DNA of 64,000 nt from Brenneria izadpanahii (lineage in GTDB: Bacteria; Pseudomonadota; Gammaproteobacteria; Enterobacterales; Enterobacteriaceae): the NCBI RefSeq assembly GCF_017569925.1, contig NZ_CP050854.1, positions 4,650,001-4,714,000 of the forward strand, given 5' to 3'. The first letter of the stretch is position 1. The number at the start of each line of letters is the position of its first letter. The translations under genes and the position numbers were made by a program. Of the stretch, positions 1 through 11,329 are shown in pieces. The notes beneath the pieces are model-generated. The model worked only from the letters and a program-made list of their open reading frames with translations, ran no database searches and was not told the origin of the DNA.

Positions 1-95
1 TGATCACCCCGGAGGTCAGACTGACGATTGAAAGCGCCAGTTCGCCCGCTGAAGCGGAAAGCCCGAAAACCGAGCCCATTCCTCATCAGGAGTAA
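1..95 (+). CDS. plsB: C-terminal end of glycerol-3-phosphate acyltransferase PlsB (partial)
   Basis: An open frame enters from the left edge and stops at 93-95; only about 30 codons are visible, beginning ITPEVRLTIESASS. PlsB is the inner-membrane acyltransferase that starts phospholipid synthesis. The call rests on the short tail and on order: in E. coli and relatives plsB lies next to ubiA in the convergent orientation, as here. A bidirectional terminator separates the two genes. No catalytic residue is in the window, so the identity is mainly by synteny. Confidence 0.7.
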   Translation, partial: ITPEVRLTIESASSPAEAESPKTEPIPHQE

Positions 96-108
96 ACTCC
101 GAAAAGAA

Positions 109-137
109 GAAAGGCGGCGATGATATCGCCGCCTTTC
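109..137. terminator. Bidirectional intrinsic terminator between plsB and ubiA
   Basis: A perfect 13-bp inverted repeat (109-121 and 125-137) with a 3-nt loop and GC-rich core (GGCGGCG) is flanked by A-rich sequence on the left and TTCTT on the right. It can end both the rightward plsB and leftward ubiA transcripts. Confidence 0.85.
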
Positions 138-158
138 TTATATCTATCCGCCGCCCGT

Positions 159-1022
159 TTACAGGCCGAGCAGCACGCCGATAAACAGCGCCATGCCGAC
201 ATAGTTATTATTCTTGAACGCCCGGAAACACGCGTCCCGTTCTCGTCCGGCGATCAGCGTCTGCTGATAAACAAATAGCCCGGCCGCAATCAGCAGCGCC
301 CCGTAAAATAACGGTCCCAGCGATATCATATAGCCAAGAGCCGCCAGCAGCAGCAGCACGCCCAACTGCAGCAAGCCAATAATCAGCGTGTCAAAGCGGC
401 CAAACAGGATAGCGGTGGATTTAACGCCGATCTTGAGATCGTCATCCCGATCGACCATCGCGTATTGGGTATCGTACGCCACCGTCCAGCAAACATAAGC
501 CAAAAACATCATCCAGCAGGTTGCGGGCAGTGATTCGCTAACCGCCGCATAGGCCATCGGAATCGACCAGCCGAACGCCGCGCCCAGCACAAACTGCGGC
601 AAATGGCTGACGCGCTTCATAAACGGATATATCCACGCCAGCGCCAGCCCGGCAACCGAAAGCCAGATGGTCATCTTGTTCAGCGTCAGAACCAGGCCGA
701 ATGCCAACATAACCAGCACCACAAACAGGACTTTTGCAGACAGCTCGCTAACCATGCCGCTGGGCAGCGGACGTGAAGCCGTGCGCTTCACGTGACCGTC
801 AAAATGGCGATCGGCATAATCGTTGATCACACAACCCGCCGCACGCATCAAAAAGACGCCGGCGACAAAAACCAGCAATGTCCACGGCTCAGGCGCGCCT
901 CGTCCGGCCAGCCACAACGCCCACAAAGTCGGCCACAGCAACAATAGAGAACCTATCGGCTTATCAATACGCATCAACCGACAGTAAGCCAACCATTTCC
1001 CCGCTGTTACACTTCTTTCCAA
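159..1022 (-). CDS. ubiA: 4-hydroxybenzoate octaprenyltransferase UbiA
   Basis: UbiA is the integral membrane prenyltransferase that attaches the polyprenyl tail to 4-hydroxybenzoate in ubiquinone synthesis. The 287-residue product has both Asp-rich motifs of the family, [11 protein letters not shown] near residue 70 and [12 protein letters not shown] near 190, and about eight to nine hydrophobic segments. It closely resembles E. coli UbiA in length and sequence. The start is TTG (1020-1022), preceded by GAGGAG at good spacing; an ATG start would remove conserved residues. It lies 24 bp after ubiC and is probably co-transcribed with it, so UbiC's product is used directly. Confidence 0.97.
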   Translation of the reverse strand: MERSVTAGKWLAYCRLMRIDKPIGSLLLLWPTLWALWLAGRGAPEPWTLLVFVAGVFLMRAAGCVINDYADRHFDGHVKRTASRPLPSGMVSELSAKVLFVVLVMLAFGLVLTLNKMTIWLSVAGLALAWIYPFMKRVSHLPQFVLGAAFGWSIPMAYAAVSESLPATCWMMFLAYVCWTVAYDTQYAMVDRDDDLKIGVKSTAILFGRFDTLIIGLLQLGVLLLLAALGYMISLGPLFYGALLIAAGLFVYQQTLIAGRERDACFRAFKNNNYVGMALFIGVLLGL

Positions 1023-1046
1023 CGGACTAATCTCCTCAATTACCGG

Positions 1047-1568
1047 CTAGCCTTCGCGGCCATCCGTCAAATAAAGCGGTGCCTCTGATAAAAACAGCTC
1101 GGTCAACAACAGTGGATGACCAGAAAGGCACAAACGGGAACGCCGCGCCCACAACCCGTCACAGAGTCCGGTATGTATATAATCACGCGTCAAATCGTCA
1201 TGCCGAAAAAGATAACGCCCCAGGGGCTCATTACCGATTTTTGTCAGGTCGATACCGGCGCCCCCCAGCGTTTGCCGGGGAATCAAAGTGCGGCCGAATA
1301 ACCAGGGACGCCCGTCGCCATAAAGCACGACTTCACGCAGCCAATAACGGTCGCTGACGGGCAGGAGCGCCAGCTCATCGTTCAATTCCCCCGGCGGGAT
1401 AAAGCGCTCATTGCGAACGGATACCGTCAGCCGATCGCAATATCCATCAAGACGCTGCGTCATTGAATCCGTTTCCATCAGCCAGTCTTTGATGCGCCCA
1501 GGGATTATCGCGGGCGGTTCGATAAACCATTCAATCGTGTGCAGGGAAAATTGCAACCCATCAGACAT
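1047..1568 (-). CDS. ubiC: Chorismate pyruvate-lyase UbiC
   Basis: UbiC converts chorismate to 4-hydroxybenzoate plus pyruvate, the first committed step of ubiquinone synthesis. The 173-residue protein shows family blocks such as YWLREVVL, GRTLIPRQTL, PLGRYLF and a C-terminal LLLTELFL, and matches E. coli UbiC (165 aa) over its length. It is the first gene of a ubiC-ubiA operon. The 333-bp gap upstream (1569-1901) carries its promoter region and the groL terminator; no other gene is seen there. Confidence 0.96.
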   Translation of the reverse strand: MSDGLQFSLHTIEWFIEPPAIIPGRIKDWLMETDSMTQRLDGYCDRLTVSVRNERFIPPGELNDELALLPVSDRYWLREVVLYGDGRPWLFGRTLIPRQTLGGAGIDLTKIGNEPLGRYLFRHDDLTRDYIHTGLCDGLWARRSRLCLSGHPLLLTELFLSEAPLYLTDGREG

Positions 1569-1783
1569 TATCCCTACTCCACTCAGGGGTGATTGGTAAA
1601 TAAAGTAAGCGCTTCATATTGTAGCGCAGAATAGCGCTCTGATAACACGTTCTAAACCTATGGTTACCTGATACGACAGTATTTCCTCAACTTAACCAAG
1701 GCAGTAGAAAGTCAAAAAATAGAATAAAAATCAAGGAGAAAATTAAACGGGAAACAGGGGCGGCGGCTAGAGGATGACAAAAT

Positions 1784-1824
1784 AAAAGGCGCTGACCGGT
1801 GTTATCCATCAGTCAGCGCCTTTT
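1784..1824 (-). terminator. Intrinsic terminator of the groS-groL operon
   Basis: A 13-bp perfect inverted repeat (1784-1796 and 1812-1824) with a GGCGCTGAC core and 15-nt loop lies 77 bp after the groL stop. On the minus strand it is followed by a T-rich stretch (TTTTATTTTG). Confidence 0.8.
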
Positions 1825-1901
1825 GTACAGCATAGAAGAAACAGCTGTAAAGCCGGTCAAGCCGCCATCAGAACATTAGCCCTCATGACGGCGACGCCGC
1901 A

Positions 1902-3590
<1,689 letters not shown>

Positions 3591-3600
3591 TTACGCGTAA

Positions 3601-3927
<327 letters not shown>

Positions 3928-3973
3928 TTAGGATAAACGCCAGCTATGCCTTCATATCTGGCCTTGTGGTGTT

Positions 3974-4008
3974 TTAAGTGGGGGCAATTCTTTTTCCTTC
4001 AAGGGGGG
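3974..4008 (-). promoter_or_regulatory. Sigma-32 heat-shock promoter of groS-groL
   Basis: On the minus strand CCCCCCTTGAAG (3997-4008) is followed after about 13 nt by CCCCCACTTAA (3974-3984). This matches the RpoH consensus (CTTGAA, 13-15 nt, CCCCAT) and closely resembles the E. coli groE promoter. It lies about 80-110 bp before the groS start. Confidence 0.88.
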
Positions 4009-4113
4009 AAATTTATTTTTTTTGCACCGAATGGCGTTTTTTGCCGCAAACAAAATAAAAAGTGATTTTTATCAAAAAGATAACCACTTTTCATTATGTG
4101 ACTAATCTAACAC

Positions 4114-4584
4114 TCAGCGATCGTCGTTTTCATCCCGATGGTCAAGATTTCTGCGCACATCGTCCTTACGCTGATACTCGCCTTCAAACGTATTGCCGCC
4201 AGACGCCGACGCTCCGGGGCCGGAACGCCAGATATGCAAGTGCGGCATCAACTTGAGGGTCAAACGCTTTTGTACCGGCGGCAACAATAGCAACAGCCCC
4301 AGAAAATCAGTGAAGAATCCGGGAACCAGCAGCAGAAAACCCGCCAGCACCAGCGATACGCTTTTTACCATCTCCGCCGCCGGGCTTTCACCCTGCGCCA
4401 TCTTCTGTTGCATTTGCACAATCGTTTTCATTCCCTGATTGCGCACCAGCGACACGCCGATACAGGAAGTGAACACCACCAACAACAGCGTTATCGCCAC
4501 GCCGAGAACCTCCGCCACCTGGATAAACAGCGATATCTCTATGTAAGCGAAAAGAAAAATTAACAGCAACGGTAACCAGCGCAC
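4114..4584 (-). CDS. fxsA: FxsA family membrane protein
   Basis: FxsA is a small inner-membrane protein; in E. coli its overproduction relieves F-plasmid exclusion of phage T7, and its normal role is unclear. The 156-residue product has two hydrophobic spans at the N-terminus, two more near residues 75-105 (including LVPGFFTDFLGLLLLLPPVQ) and a charged C-terminal tail rich in Asp and Arg (EYQRKDDVRR). It is nearly collinear with E. coli FxsA and sits in the conserved spot between groES and aspA, divergent from aspA. Confidence 0.94.
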   Translation of the reverse strand: MRWLPLLLIFLFAYIEISLFIQVAEVLGVAITLLLVVFTSCIGVSLVRNQGMKTIVQMQQKMAQGESPAAEMVKSVSLVLAGFLLLVPGFFTDFLGLLLLLPPVQKRLTLKLMPHLHIWRSGPGASASGGNTFEGEYQRKDDVRRNLDHRDENDDR

Positions 4585-4770
4585 CTGATTCTCCTATTTG
4601 TGAAAACGCCTGTTGTTAAAAACAAACGCGATTGTTGTAAACAAATTATGTTATTGAAAACAAATATGACCAGGCATCACTGCTCTGCACATTATAATCT
4701 ACTGAGATGGTAGCGCGATCAGCTATTTTCAAGCTATGACACAGCTATTTGTTATCTGAAAGTGGTGAGT

Positions 4771-4786
4771 CGTGACGACTATCACA
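4771..4786. promoter_or_regulatory. CRP-like site upstream of aspA
   Basis: CGTGA-6 nt-TCACA differs by one base from the CRP consensus TGTGA-N6-TCACA. It lies about 190 bp before the aspA start in the fxsA-aspA divergent region (4585-4968), which is otherwise AT-rich with no gene seen. E. coli aspA is CRP-activated. The match is visible; use is inferred. Confidence 0.45.
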
Positions 4787-4968
4787 GTTCATTTATCTGA
4801 GTGTAATGGAAAGATCAGATAGTGATCTAGGCTACTATTTTTTTTGATATATACAGCATATCATAATGCAAATGAACGTAGATTCAGTCGATAACTCTAC
4901 AATCGCCGCCTGTGATATTGCAATTAGTTCAAACAATTTCTAGTCAGCAGAATATAGAGAAGGCTCTC

Positions 4969-6408
4969 ATGTCAGATAACATTCGTATTGAAGAAGACCT
5001 GTTAGGTACCAAAGAAGTTCCCGCGGATGCCTACTATGGTGTTCATACCTTACGGGCTGTCGAAAATTTTTACATCAGTAACAGTAAGATAAGCGATATC
5101 CCCGAATTTGTACGCGGTATGGTCATGGTTAAAAAGGCCGCGGCGCTGGCGAACAAGGAACTGCAAACTATCCCGCGCAAAATTGCCGATGTCATCATCC
5201 AGGCCTGTGATGAGGTACTGAATAACGGCAAATGCATGGATCAATTTCCAATAGATGTTTATCAAGGCGGCGCGGGCACCTCGGTAAATATGAACACCAA
5301 CGAGGTGTTAGCCAATATTGGCCTGGAATTGATGGGGCACCAAAAAGGCGAATACCAATATCTCAATCCAAACGATCATCTGAACAAGTGCCAATCGACC
5401 AACGACGCCTACCCCACCGGGTTCCGCATCGCCGTTTATGCTTCTATTCTGAAACTGATCGATGCGCTGACACAGCTTGGCGATGGCTTCGAACGTAAGG
5501 CCAAAGAATTTGAAAACGTATTGAAAATGGGGCGAACCCAGCTGCAGGACGCGGTTCCCATGACTTTGGGCCAGGAGTTTCACGCTTTCAATGTGTTACT
5601 GAAAGAAGAAAATAAAAACTTGCTGCGTACCGCGGAACTGTTGCTGGAAGTGAATCTCGGCGCGACGGCCATCGGCACCAGACTGAATACGCCGGATGGT
5701 TATCAGCAGTTGGCGGTACAGCGCTTGGCGGAAGTCAGCGGCCTGCCCTGCGTTCCGGCTGAGGATCTGATTGAGGCGACCTCCGACTGCGGGGCATACG
5801 TTATGGTTCACAGCTCGCTTAAACGCCTGGCCGTGAAGCTGTCGAAAATCTGTAACGACCTGCGCTTGCTCTCATCCGGGCCGCGGGCCGGTCTGAACGA
5901 AATTAACCTGCCGGAATTGCAGGCCGGTTCGTCAATCATGCCGGCCAAAGTCAACCCGGTCGTTCCGGAAGTGGTCAACCAGGTATGTTTTAAAGTGATC
6001 GGCAACGATACCTGCGTCACTATGGCTTCCGAAGCAGGGCAACTACAGTTAAACGTCATGGAGCCCGTTATCGGTCAGGCAATGTTTGAGTCAATGCACA
6101 TTCTGACCAACGCTTGCTACAACCTACTGGAGAAATGCGTGAACGGCATTACGGCTAACAAGGAAGTCTGCGAGGCATATGTCTTCAACTCTATCGGCAT
6201 CGTCACCTACCTAAACCCGTTCATCGGCCATCACAACGGCGATATCGTCGGCAAGATCTGCGCGGAAACCGGCAAAAGCGTCCGGGAAGTCGTATTGGAA
6301 CGCGGTCTGCTGACGGAAGCGGAACTGGATGACATTTTCTCCACCCAGAACCTGATGCATCCGGCATATAAAGCCAAACGTTACACCGACGAGAGCGATG
6401 CCTCTTAA
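4969..6408 (+). CDS. aspA: Aspartate ammonia-lyase
   Basis: AspA deaminates L-aspartate to fumarate and ammonia, feeding anaerobic fumarate respiration and nitrogen metabolism. The 479-residue protein carries the fumarase/aspartase signature [11 protein letters not shown] near residue 320, the active-site segments [14 protein letters not shown] and STNDAYPT, and LGATAIGT. The start ATG at 4969 has GAGAAGG upstream and gives the family N-terminus [13 protein letters not shown]; an upstream in-frame start adds 19 unsupported residues. In E. coli dcuA follows; here the next gene is cutA, so the adjacent C4-dicarboxylate antiporter gene is absent from this locus. Confidence 0.98.
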   Translation: MSDNIRIEEDLLGTKEVPADAYYGVHTLRAVENFYISNSKISDIPEFVRGMVMVKKAAALANKELQTIPRKIADVIIQACDEVLNNGKCMDQFPIDVYQGGAGTSVNMNTNEVLANIGLELMGHQKGEYQYLNPNDHLNKCQSTNDAYPTGFRIAVYASILKLIDALTQLGDGFERKAKEFENVLKMGRTQLQDAVPMTLGQEFHAFNVLLKEENKNLLRTAELLLEVNLGATAIGTRLNTPDGYQQLAVQRLAEVSGLPCVPAEDLIEATSDCGAYVMVHSSLKRLAVKLSKICNDLRLLSSGPRAGLNEINLPELQAGSSIMPAKVNPVVPEVVNQVCFKVIGNDTCVTMASEAGQLQLNVMEPVIGQAMFESMHILTNACYNLLEKCVNGITANKEVCEAYVFNSIGIVTYLNPFIGHHNGDIVGKICAETGKSVREVVLERGLLTEAELDDIFSTQNLMHPAYKAKRYTDESDAS

Positions 6409-6425
6409 TTTCTGACATCATTTTT

Positions 6426-6460
6426 AAGGCGCGCCGGTTCCCCAAGGAACGGCGCGTCTT
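6426..6460 (+). terminator. Terminator hairpin after aspA
   Basis: A GC-rich stem (left arm 6426-6441, right arm 6446-6460, one bulged G) with loop CCAA starts 18 bp after the aspA stop; the following sequence is T-rich. Confidence 0.75.
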
Positions 6461-6591
6461 TACTTTATTATGCTTGGGAACTTTTATATCGGTCGTCCGG
6501 CATAACGGCCAACCAAGTCAATCCGCATAATTCCCCTCCTCATATAAAGCAAGGTATAGTGTCCCTATGTTCACCTTAAACGGAGGCCACG

Positions 6592-6924
6592 ATGTCAGAC
6601 CGCCCTGCTTGCGATGCCGTCGTTATACTCTGCACCGCGCCTGATGAGTCTTGCGCGCAGCGGCTCGCCGCGTCATTACTGGAAGCGAAGCTCGCCGCCT
6701 GCGTGACGCTGCTGCCCGGCGCCCGCTCGTTTTATCACTGGGAAGGCAAACTTGAGCAACAATCAGAAATACAAATGCTGATCAAAAGCGATGCCTCACA
6801 TCAGCAGACTCTGCTGACTCACCTGAAACAACATCATCCTTATCAGACGCCGGAACTGCTGGCGTTGCCGGTATTGAATGGCGATAACGATTATCTGACA
6901 TGGCTCAACGCATCTTTACGCTGA
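6592..6924 (+). CDS. cutA: Divalent-cation tolerance protein CutA
   Basis: CutA1 is a small trimeric cytoplasmic protein linked to copper and divalent-metal tolerance; its molecular role is unresolved. The 110-residue product has the family blocks [19 protein letters not shown] and [18 protein letters not shown] precedes the ATG. The end overlaps the dsbD start by 25 bp, as in E. coli, implying translational coupling. Confidence 0.96.
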   Translation: MSDRPACDAVVILCTAPDESCAQRLAASLLEAKLAACVTLLPGARSFYHWEGKLEQQSEIQMLIKSDASHQQTLLTHLKQHHPYQTPELLALPVLNGDNDYLTWLNASLR

Positions 6925-8618
6925 TTTTCCTGTTCCTGACCGCACTCGGCGCGACGACCGCGGCGGCCTCCCCCTTTGACCCAAACGACTTTGGCAGTAG
7001 CCAGGGCTCGCCTTTTTTACCGGTCAACCGAGCCTTTGCCTTTGATTTTCAGCAGCGGAATGACCGATTAACCGTTCGCTGGGAGATTCAACCCGGCTAT
7101 TATCTCTATCGCCAGCAGATAAAACTGGAGGGCCGCGATGCTGTTCTTGGTCGTGTCGATTTACCGGCGGGCGCCAGCCATCAGGATGACTATTTCGGTC
7201 AGGTTTTCATTTTCCAGCGGCAGGTGTCGTTCACCATTCCGCTGCTTCAGGTAAATGAAGGCGCAACGGTCAAAGTCACCTATCAGGGCTGCGCGGAAGC
7301 GGGTTTTTGCTACCCGCCGGATACGCATATCATTCCGCTAAGCCAGATTGTCCAGGCCGCAGGCGGGGGCTCCGCGCAACGCCCGCCGTCATCTGAGACG
7401 CCGCTTCCCTTCTCCCCCTGGTGGGCGCTATTGATTGGCATCGGCGTCGCGTTTACCCCCTGCGTGCTGCCCATGTACCCGTTGATATCCAGCCTGGTGC
7501 TCGGCAGGGAAACGCGGTTGACGCCCCTGCGCACCTTCTGGCTATCGATGACTTATGTGCAGGGGATGGCGCTGACCTACACGCTGCTGGGATTAATCGT
7601 TGCCGCCGCGGGACTGCGTTTTCAGGCCGCGCTGCAGCATCCGTACGTTCTGATAAGCCTATCGGCGCTGTTCATCGCGCTGGCGCTTTCAATGTTCGGT
7701 CTGTATACCCTGCAACTGCCCTCCGCCATGCAAACCCGCCTGACGGCATGGAGCAATCGTCAGCAAGGCGGTTCGCTGACGGGCGTATTCAGTATGGGCG
7801 CGCTGGCGGGATTAATCTGCTCCCCGTGCACCACGGCGCCGCTTAGCGCAATCCTGCTTTATATTGCGCAAAGCGGTAATTTATTGGCGGGAGGGGGTTC
7901 GCTGTATCTATATGCATTAGGAATGGGTCTGCCGCTGATTTTGGTCACGCTGTTCGGCAACCGGCTGCTGCCACGCAGCGGCCCGTGGATGCAATACGTC
8001 AAGGAAGCGTTTGGGTTTGTCATTCTGGCGCTGCCCATTTTCCTCCTTGAGCGCATACTGGGCGAAAGCTGGGGGGTAAGGCTGTGGAGCCTGCTGGGAG
8101 TCGCCTTTTTCGGCTGGGCGTTCACGCTGAGCCTACGCAGCCGTAAAGGATGGATGCGCGGCGTTCAGCTACTGCTGCTGGCGAGCGCGCTGGTTGCAAC
8201 GCGGCCGCTGCAAGACTGGATATTCCCGCCAGCGGGGTCTGAACCGCGGCACGCCTCTTCCGCCGTCAGTTTTACGCCGGTGGCCAACGTTGCCGGTTTG
8301 GATAATGCGCTGGCGGGAAGTCATCAACCCGTTATGCTCGATCTGTACGCTGATTGGTGCGTAGCCTGCAAAGAGTTTGAAAAATACACCTTCAGCGATA
8401 GCAATGTGCAACGCCTTTTATCGCGAATGACATTATTACAGGCCGACGTGACCGAAAATAAGGCGGAACAGAACATGTTGCTGAAGCGGCTACAGGTTCT
8501 GGGGCTACCCACCATTCTGTTTTTCGATGCGCAGGGTAAAGAGATCCCCGGCTCGCGCGTCACCGGTTTTATGGACGCGGAGAAATTTCAGGCGCATTTG
8601 CAGAAGTTCAGTCCGTAA
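6900..8618 (+). CDS. dsbD: Thiol:disulfide interchange protein DsbD
   Basis: DsbD moves electrons from cytoplasmic thioredoxin across the inner membrane to periplasmic DsbC, DsbG and CcmG. A signal peptide (about residues 1-23) precedes the periplasmic alpha domain with C131 and C137 ([11 protein letters not shown]). The membrane domain follows with [10 protein letters not shown] (C188) and CSPC (C307, C310), then a C-terminal thioredoxin-like domain with WCVAC (C487, C490). All cysteine pairs for the relay are present, and the 572-residue length is normal. It overlaps cutA. Confidence 0.97.
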   Translation: MAQRIFTLIFLFLTALGATTAAASPFDPNDFGSSQGSPFLPVNRAFAFDFQQRNDRLTVRWEIQPGYYLYRQQIKLEGRDAVLGRVDLPAGASHQDDYFGQVFIFQRQVSFTIPLLQVNEGATVKVTYQGCAEAGFCYPPDTHIIPLSQIVQAAGGGSAQRPPSSETPLPFSPWWALLIGIGVAFTPCVLPMYPLISSLVLGRETRLTPLRTFWLSMTYVQGMALTYTLLGLIVAAAGLRFQAALQHPYVLISLSALFIALALSMFGLYTLQLPSAMQTRLTAWSNRQQGGSLTGVFSMGALAGLICSPCTTAPLSAILLYIAQSGNLLAGGGSLYLYALGMGLPLILVTLFGNRLLPRSGPWMQYVKEAFGFVILALPIFLLERILGESWGVRLWSLLGVAFFGWAFTLSLRSRKGWMRGVQLLLLASALVATRPLQDWIFPPAGSEPRHASSAVSFTPVANVAGLDNALAGSHQPVMLDLYADWCVACKEFEKYTFSDSNVQRLLSRMTLLQADVTENKAEQNMLLKRLQVLGLPTILFFDAQGKEIPGSRVTGFMDAEKFQAHLQKFSP

Positions 8619-8630
8619 ACGACACTATTC

Positions 8631-8899
8631 ATACCCAATAGATTTCGAGTTGCAGGAAGGCGGCAACCGAGTGACAAATTCGTCGGGAACGAATTTGACC
8701 AGCCAACGGCTGGCCTTCGGTGAGAGACAGGATGTCTCTCATTAATTCCCAGGAGCTTACTGAAGTAAGTAACTGGGGTGACAAATCTGCCGGGAGCAGA
8801 TTTGAACGCCGCTGGCGGCGGCCCCACTGGGGCGAGGCCCAGGGAAGGGCCAAGTAATTAGGCAGCCAACGCACCTGCAACTTGAAAGATGAAGGGTAT
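8631..8899. repeat. Dispersed repeat with inverted ends, copy 1 (269 bp)
   Basis: The ends are imperfect inverted repeats of about 26 bp: the left starts ATACCCAATAGATTTCGAGT and the right is the complement of ATACCCTTCATCTTTCAAGT, both continuing into TGCAGG. Two more copies lie at 29362-29552 and 56374-56518. This longest copy has an internal near-duplication of a GTGACAAAT...GAATTTGA block at about 8671 and 8780. It fills the dsbD-yjdC gap and has no ORF of note. Confidence 0.8.
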
Positions 8900-8931
8900 A
8901 ATCCGACAACCGCTTTTCTGGAGGAGGCCCA

Positions 8932-9507
8932 ATGCAACGGGAAGAGGTTCTTGAACACGCACTCACGCTATTAGAGCAGCACGGTTTCGCCATGACCACT
9001 CTGGAAATGCTGGCTAAAAAACTGGACGTTTCCATAACGGAGTTACTGCCGTTTTGGCCCGATCGCGAAGCCCTGCTTTATGATAGCCTGCGCTATCACA
9101 GCCAACAGGTTGATGTCTGGCGGCGACAGCTTCTGCTGGATGAAACCAAAAGCACTGAGCAAAAACTCCTGGCGCGCTATCAAGTGCTGCATGATGCGGT
9201 AAAACAACAGCGTTATCCCGGCTGCCTGTTCGTCGCCGCCTGCAGTTTCTTTCCGGATATTAACCACCCGATACATCAGATCGCAGAGCAACAAAAGCAG
9301 GCATCCTATCGTTATACCCGAGACCTGCTGGAAGAGCTGGAAACTGACGATCCGGAAATGGTGGCTCAGCAGATGGAACTGATTTTGGAAGGATGCTTAA
9401 GCAATCTGCTGGTAAAACATCAGGCATCAAGCATTGCAACGGCGCGGCGGCTGGCTGAAGATGTTCTTCGCTTTTCGCTATGTCGTAAAAACGGGGCATT
9501 AACCTGA
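8932..9507 (+). CDS. yjdC: TetR-family transcriptional regulator YjdC
   Basis: A 191-residue TetR-type regulator with an N-terminal helix-turn-helix (about residues 5-50, [21 protein letters not shown]) and an all-helical ligand domain. It is collinear with E. coli YjdC, sharing [21 protein letters not shown] and [10 protein letters not shown], and lies in the same place after dsbD and before tRNA-Phe. No target or ligand is evident. It probably has its own promoter, as the repeat element separates it from dsbD. Confidence 0.92.
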   Translation: MQREEVLEHALTLLEQHGFAMTTLEMLAKKLDVSITELLPFWPDREALLYDSLRYHSQQVDVWRRQLLLDETKSTEQKLLARYQVLHDAVKQQRYPGCLFVAACSFFPDINHPIHQIAEQQKQASYRYTRDLLEELETDDPEMVAQQMELILEGCLSNLLVKHQASSIATARRLAEDVLRFSLCRKNGALT

Positions 9508-9596
9508 CATCGGAAGCAATAAGAAGCGCGGCTTGCGCGCGTTGGCTGAAAAGTCGACAGTCAGTAGGGTTTTCCACGCATTAACTAATAAACCCG

Positions 9597-9625
9597 TTGA
9601 CGACAAGCAGTCAATACGGTTTAAT
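9597..9625 (+). promoter_or_regulatory. Sigma-70 promoter of tRNA-Phe
   Basis: TTGACG (9597-9602), a 17-nt spacer and TTTAAT (9620-9625), followed by a GC-rich discriminator (GCGCCCC), lie about 10 bp before the tRNA. This is typical of strong, stringently controlled stable-RNA promoters. Confidence 0.8.
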
Positions 9626-9635
9626 GCGCCCCGTT

Positions 9636-9711
9636 GCCCGGATAGCTCAGTCGGTAGAGCAGAGGATTGAAAATCCTCGTGTCCTTGGTTCGATTCCGAG
9701 TCCGGGCACCA
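9636..9711 (+). tRNA. pheU: tRNA-Phe (GAA)
   Basis: The 76-nt sequence from GCCCGGATAGCTCAGTCGGT to the encoded CCA folds as a cloverleaf with anticodon GAA at 9669-9671. It is nearly identical to E. coli tRNA-Phe and holds the same position after yjdC (pheU). Its 3' end doubles as the island attachment site. The native terminator is not directly downstream but at 16657-16681, after the far att copy. Confidence 0.98.
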
Positions 9712-9712
9712 C
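9692..9712 (+). other. attL: island attachment site in the tRNA-Phe 3' end
   Basis: The last 20 nt of the tRNA plus one base (GATTCCGAG...GCACCAC) are repeated exactly at 16626-16646. An integrase gene starts 160 bp downstream, as is usual for P4-type integration into a tRNA 3' end. Confidence 0.9.
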
Positions 9713-9872
9713 CTTTCCTTTTTTATGCTTCCTTATCAATTCCTATGTGTATGTAATTCAATAAGTTGGCGTAAAAATCTTTTCCGATGCGTTTTGATTT
9801 ATCCCTTCGTATCGGGGAATTTGTGGGTCAGATTGCGGGTCATTCAGTTCGATGAACGGGAGTGACCCTCAT

Positions 9873-10748
9873 ATGTTAACTGACAGCAAAGTCCGATCCG
9901 CGAAATCTCTCGCAAAATCTTACAAGCTCACCGATTCGCAAGGTCTGTACCTCACGGTATCCACCAGCGGCGCTAAGCTATGGTATTTCCGCTATCGCCT
10001 CGGCGGTAAAGAAAACCGTCTGGCCTTTGGCCCTTACCCTCAGACTACGCTGGCGGAAGCCCGCGAAAAGCGCGACGCGGCGCGTAAGCTGCTGGCGTCC
10101 GGCATCAGCCCTGCCCTGATCCGCAAAACGGATAACACCATCGTTGATGAATCCCGCACCTTTCAATACATCGCCACCGCATGGCACACCAGTTGTCTTA
10201 AGCTCTGGTCGGACGCTCACGCCGATAAAATTCTTACCTGCCTGAAACGCTACGTTTTCCCCGCGATTGGCGCAATGGATATCGCACAGGTTGAAACCCG
10301 CCATCTGGCACAGCTTGTTAAGGCGATTGACGATCAAGGCGTGCATGACGTCGCCGGACGGGTGCGTCAGCATCTGACCAAAATCATGCGCCACGCCGTA
10401 CAGCAAGGAGTAATCAAATATAATCCGGCTTACGATCTGGATGGCGTCGTAACCCCTGTTGTGACCCAACATCATCCCGCCCTGCCGCTAAAACGCCTGC
10501 CGGAACTGCTGGAGCAGATGGATAACTATAAAGGCCGGGCGCTGACCCGTCTGGCGCTGGAGCTGAGTCTGCATGTTTTCCTGCGCGGTTCGAGCCTTCG
10601 AAAGTCACTGGCTGGACGCTGGAGCATCACCTTGATAACCAGCGTGCCCGGATCATTCTGGAGAAGAAAGGCGCTTATGGATGGGTTAGTGGCGCTTGTT
10701 CAACGTTTCGCAGTCGCTATCAGGTATATCATCGCCCGGATGGAGTGA
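9873..10748 (+). pseudogene. Truncated P4-type tyrosine integrase
   Basis: The N-terminal arm-binding domain (MLTDSKVRSAK..., LTDSQGLYLTV, WYFRYRLGGKENRLAFGPYP) and the core-binding domain (about residues 95-210) are intact. After LTRLALELSLHVFLR near residue 238 the frame loses family similarity: the remaining catalytic residues (His, Arg, His/Trp and the Tyr nucleophile) are absent, and the product ends at about 290 residues instead of about 400. The joined downstream sequence reads in another frame as a mobilisation protein, so a deletion probably fused two genes. The start was set at 9873 because GGGAG precedes it and it matches family N-termini. Confidence 0.85.
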
Positions 10749-11050
10749 GAACGTTACCAGACGGAATCGTTATCACCGTTGAAACCGAGCGCCGCCTGAA
10801 AACCAAAGCCCGCTACCAGTCGATTATCACCAGCCATTTACTGGCGCGTACTCAGCAACACTGGATGTACGTTTTCTATATCGTGCCCAACCCGCAGATA
10901 AAACGCGCGATTGAGCTGCTGTTCAATAGCGTCAAACACGTCATAGTGAATCATCAGCACATCCCGCTGAAAGCAAAGCACCGCCATGTTTTTCGGGTCT
11001 ATGCATTTGAGGAGTTGAAGCAGTTAGAGTTGAATTTTTATTTTGGCTAA
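10590..11050 (+). pseudogene. C-terminal remnant of a replication-relaxation/MobC-like protein
   Basis: In the frame ending at 11050 the sequence reads RFEPSKVTGWTLEHHLDNQ, then a PDG...VTVETERRLKTKARYQ block and a hydrophobic WMYVFYIVPN strand. This pattern resembles the replication-relaxation (MobC) family often next to P4-type integrases. No start codon with a ribosome site exists; the 5' part was removed where the integrase was truncated. The segment overlaps the integrase frame, so only one can be read at a time. The family call is by recall of motif pattern and is moderate. Confidence 0.5.
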
Positions 11051-11071
11051 TTGCTGAACAATTATGCGAAG

Positions 11072-11091
11072 TATATACTCACAGTGTGTAT
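11072..11091. promoter_or_regulatory. Candidate ccdAB operator/promoter
   Basis: TATATAC and GTGTATA form an imperfect inverted repeat 18-37 bp before the ccdA start, overlapping likely -10 sequence. CcdA-CcdB complexes repress their own promoter in the F plasmid; binding here is inferred. Confidence 0.4.
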
Positions 11092-11108
11092 AAGAGAGGA
11101 TCACTATC

Positions 11109-11327
11109 ATGAAACACCGCGTCAGCGTTACCGTAGACAAAGACAATTATCAGGTTCTGAGTGCTGCCGGAGTCAACATTTCTGGTCTGGTGAATGACGC
11201 CATTGGCAAAGAAGCCCGCCGTATCAAGGCTGAAGCATGGAAGAAGGAAAACCGCGAAGGAATGGAAGAAGTCGCCCGATTTATCGAACAGCATGGCTCG
11301 TTTGCTGATGAAAACAGGAACTGGTGA
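11109..11327 (+). CDS. ccdA: Antitoxin CcdA
   Basis: The 72-residue protein matches F-plasmid CcdA along its length: an N-terminal ribbon-helix-helix DNA-binding part ([16 protein letters not shown]) and a C-terminal toxin-binding tail ([20 protein letters not shown]). It would neutralise CcdB and autoregulate the operon; the tail is typically degraded by Lon. AGAGAGGA precedes the ATG, and only 2 bp separate it from ccdB. Confidence 0.95.
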   Translation: MKHRVSVTVDKDNYQVLSAAGVNISGLVNDAIGKEARRIKAEAWKKENREGMEEVARFIEQHGSFADENRNW

Positions 11328-11329
11328 TC

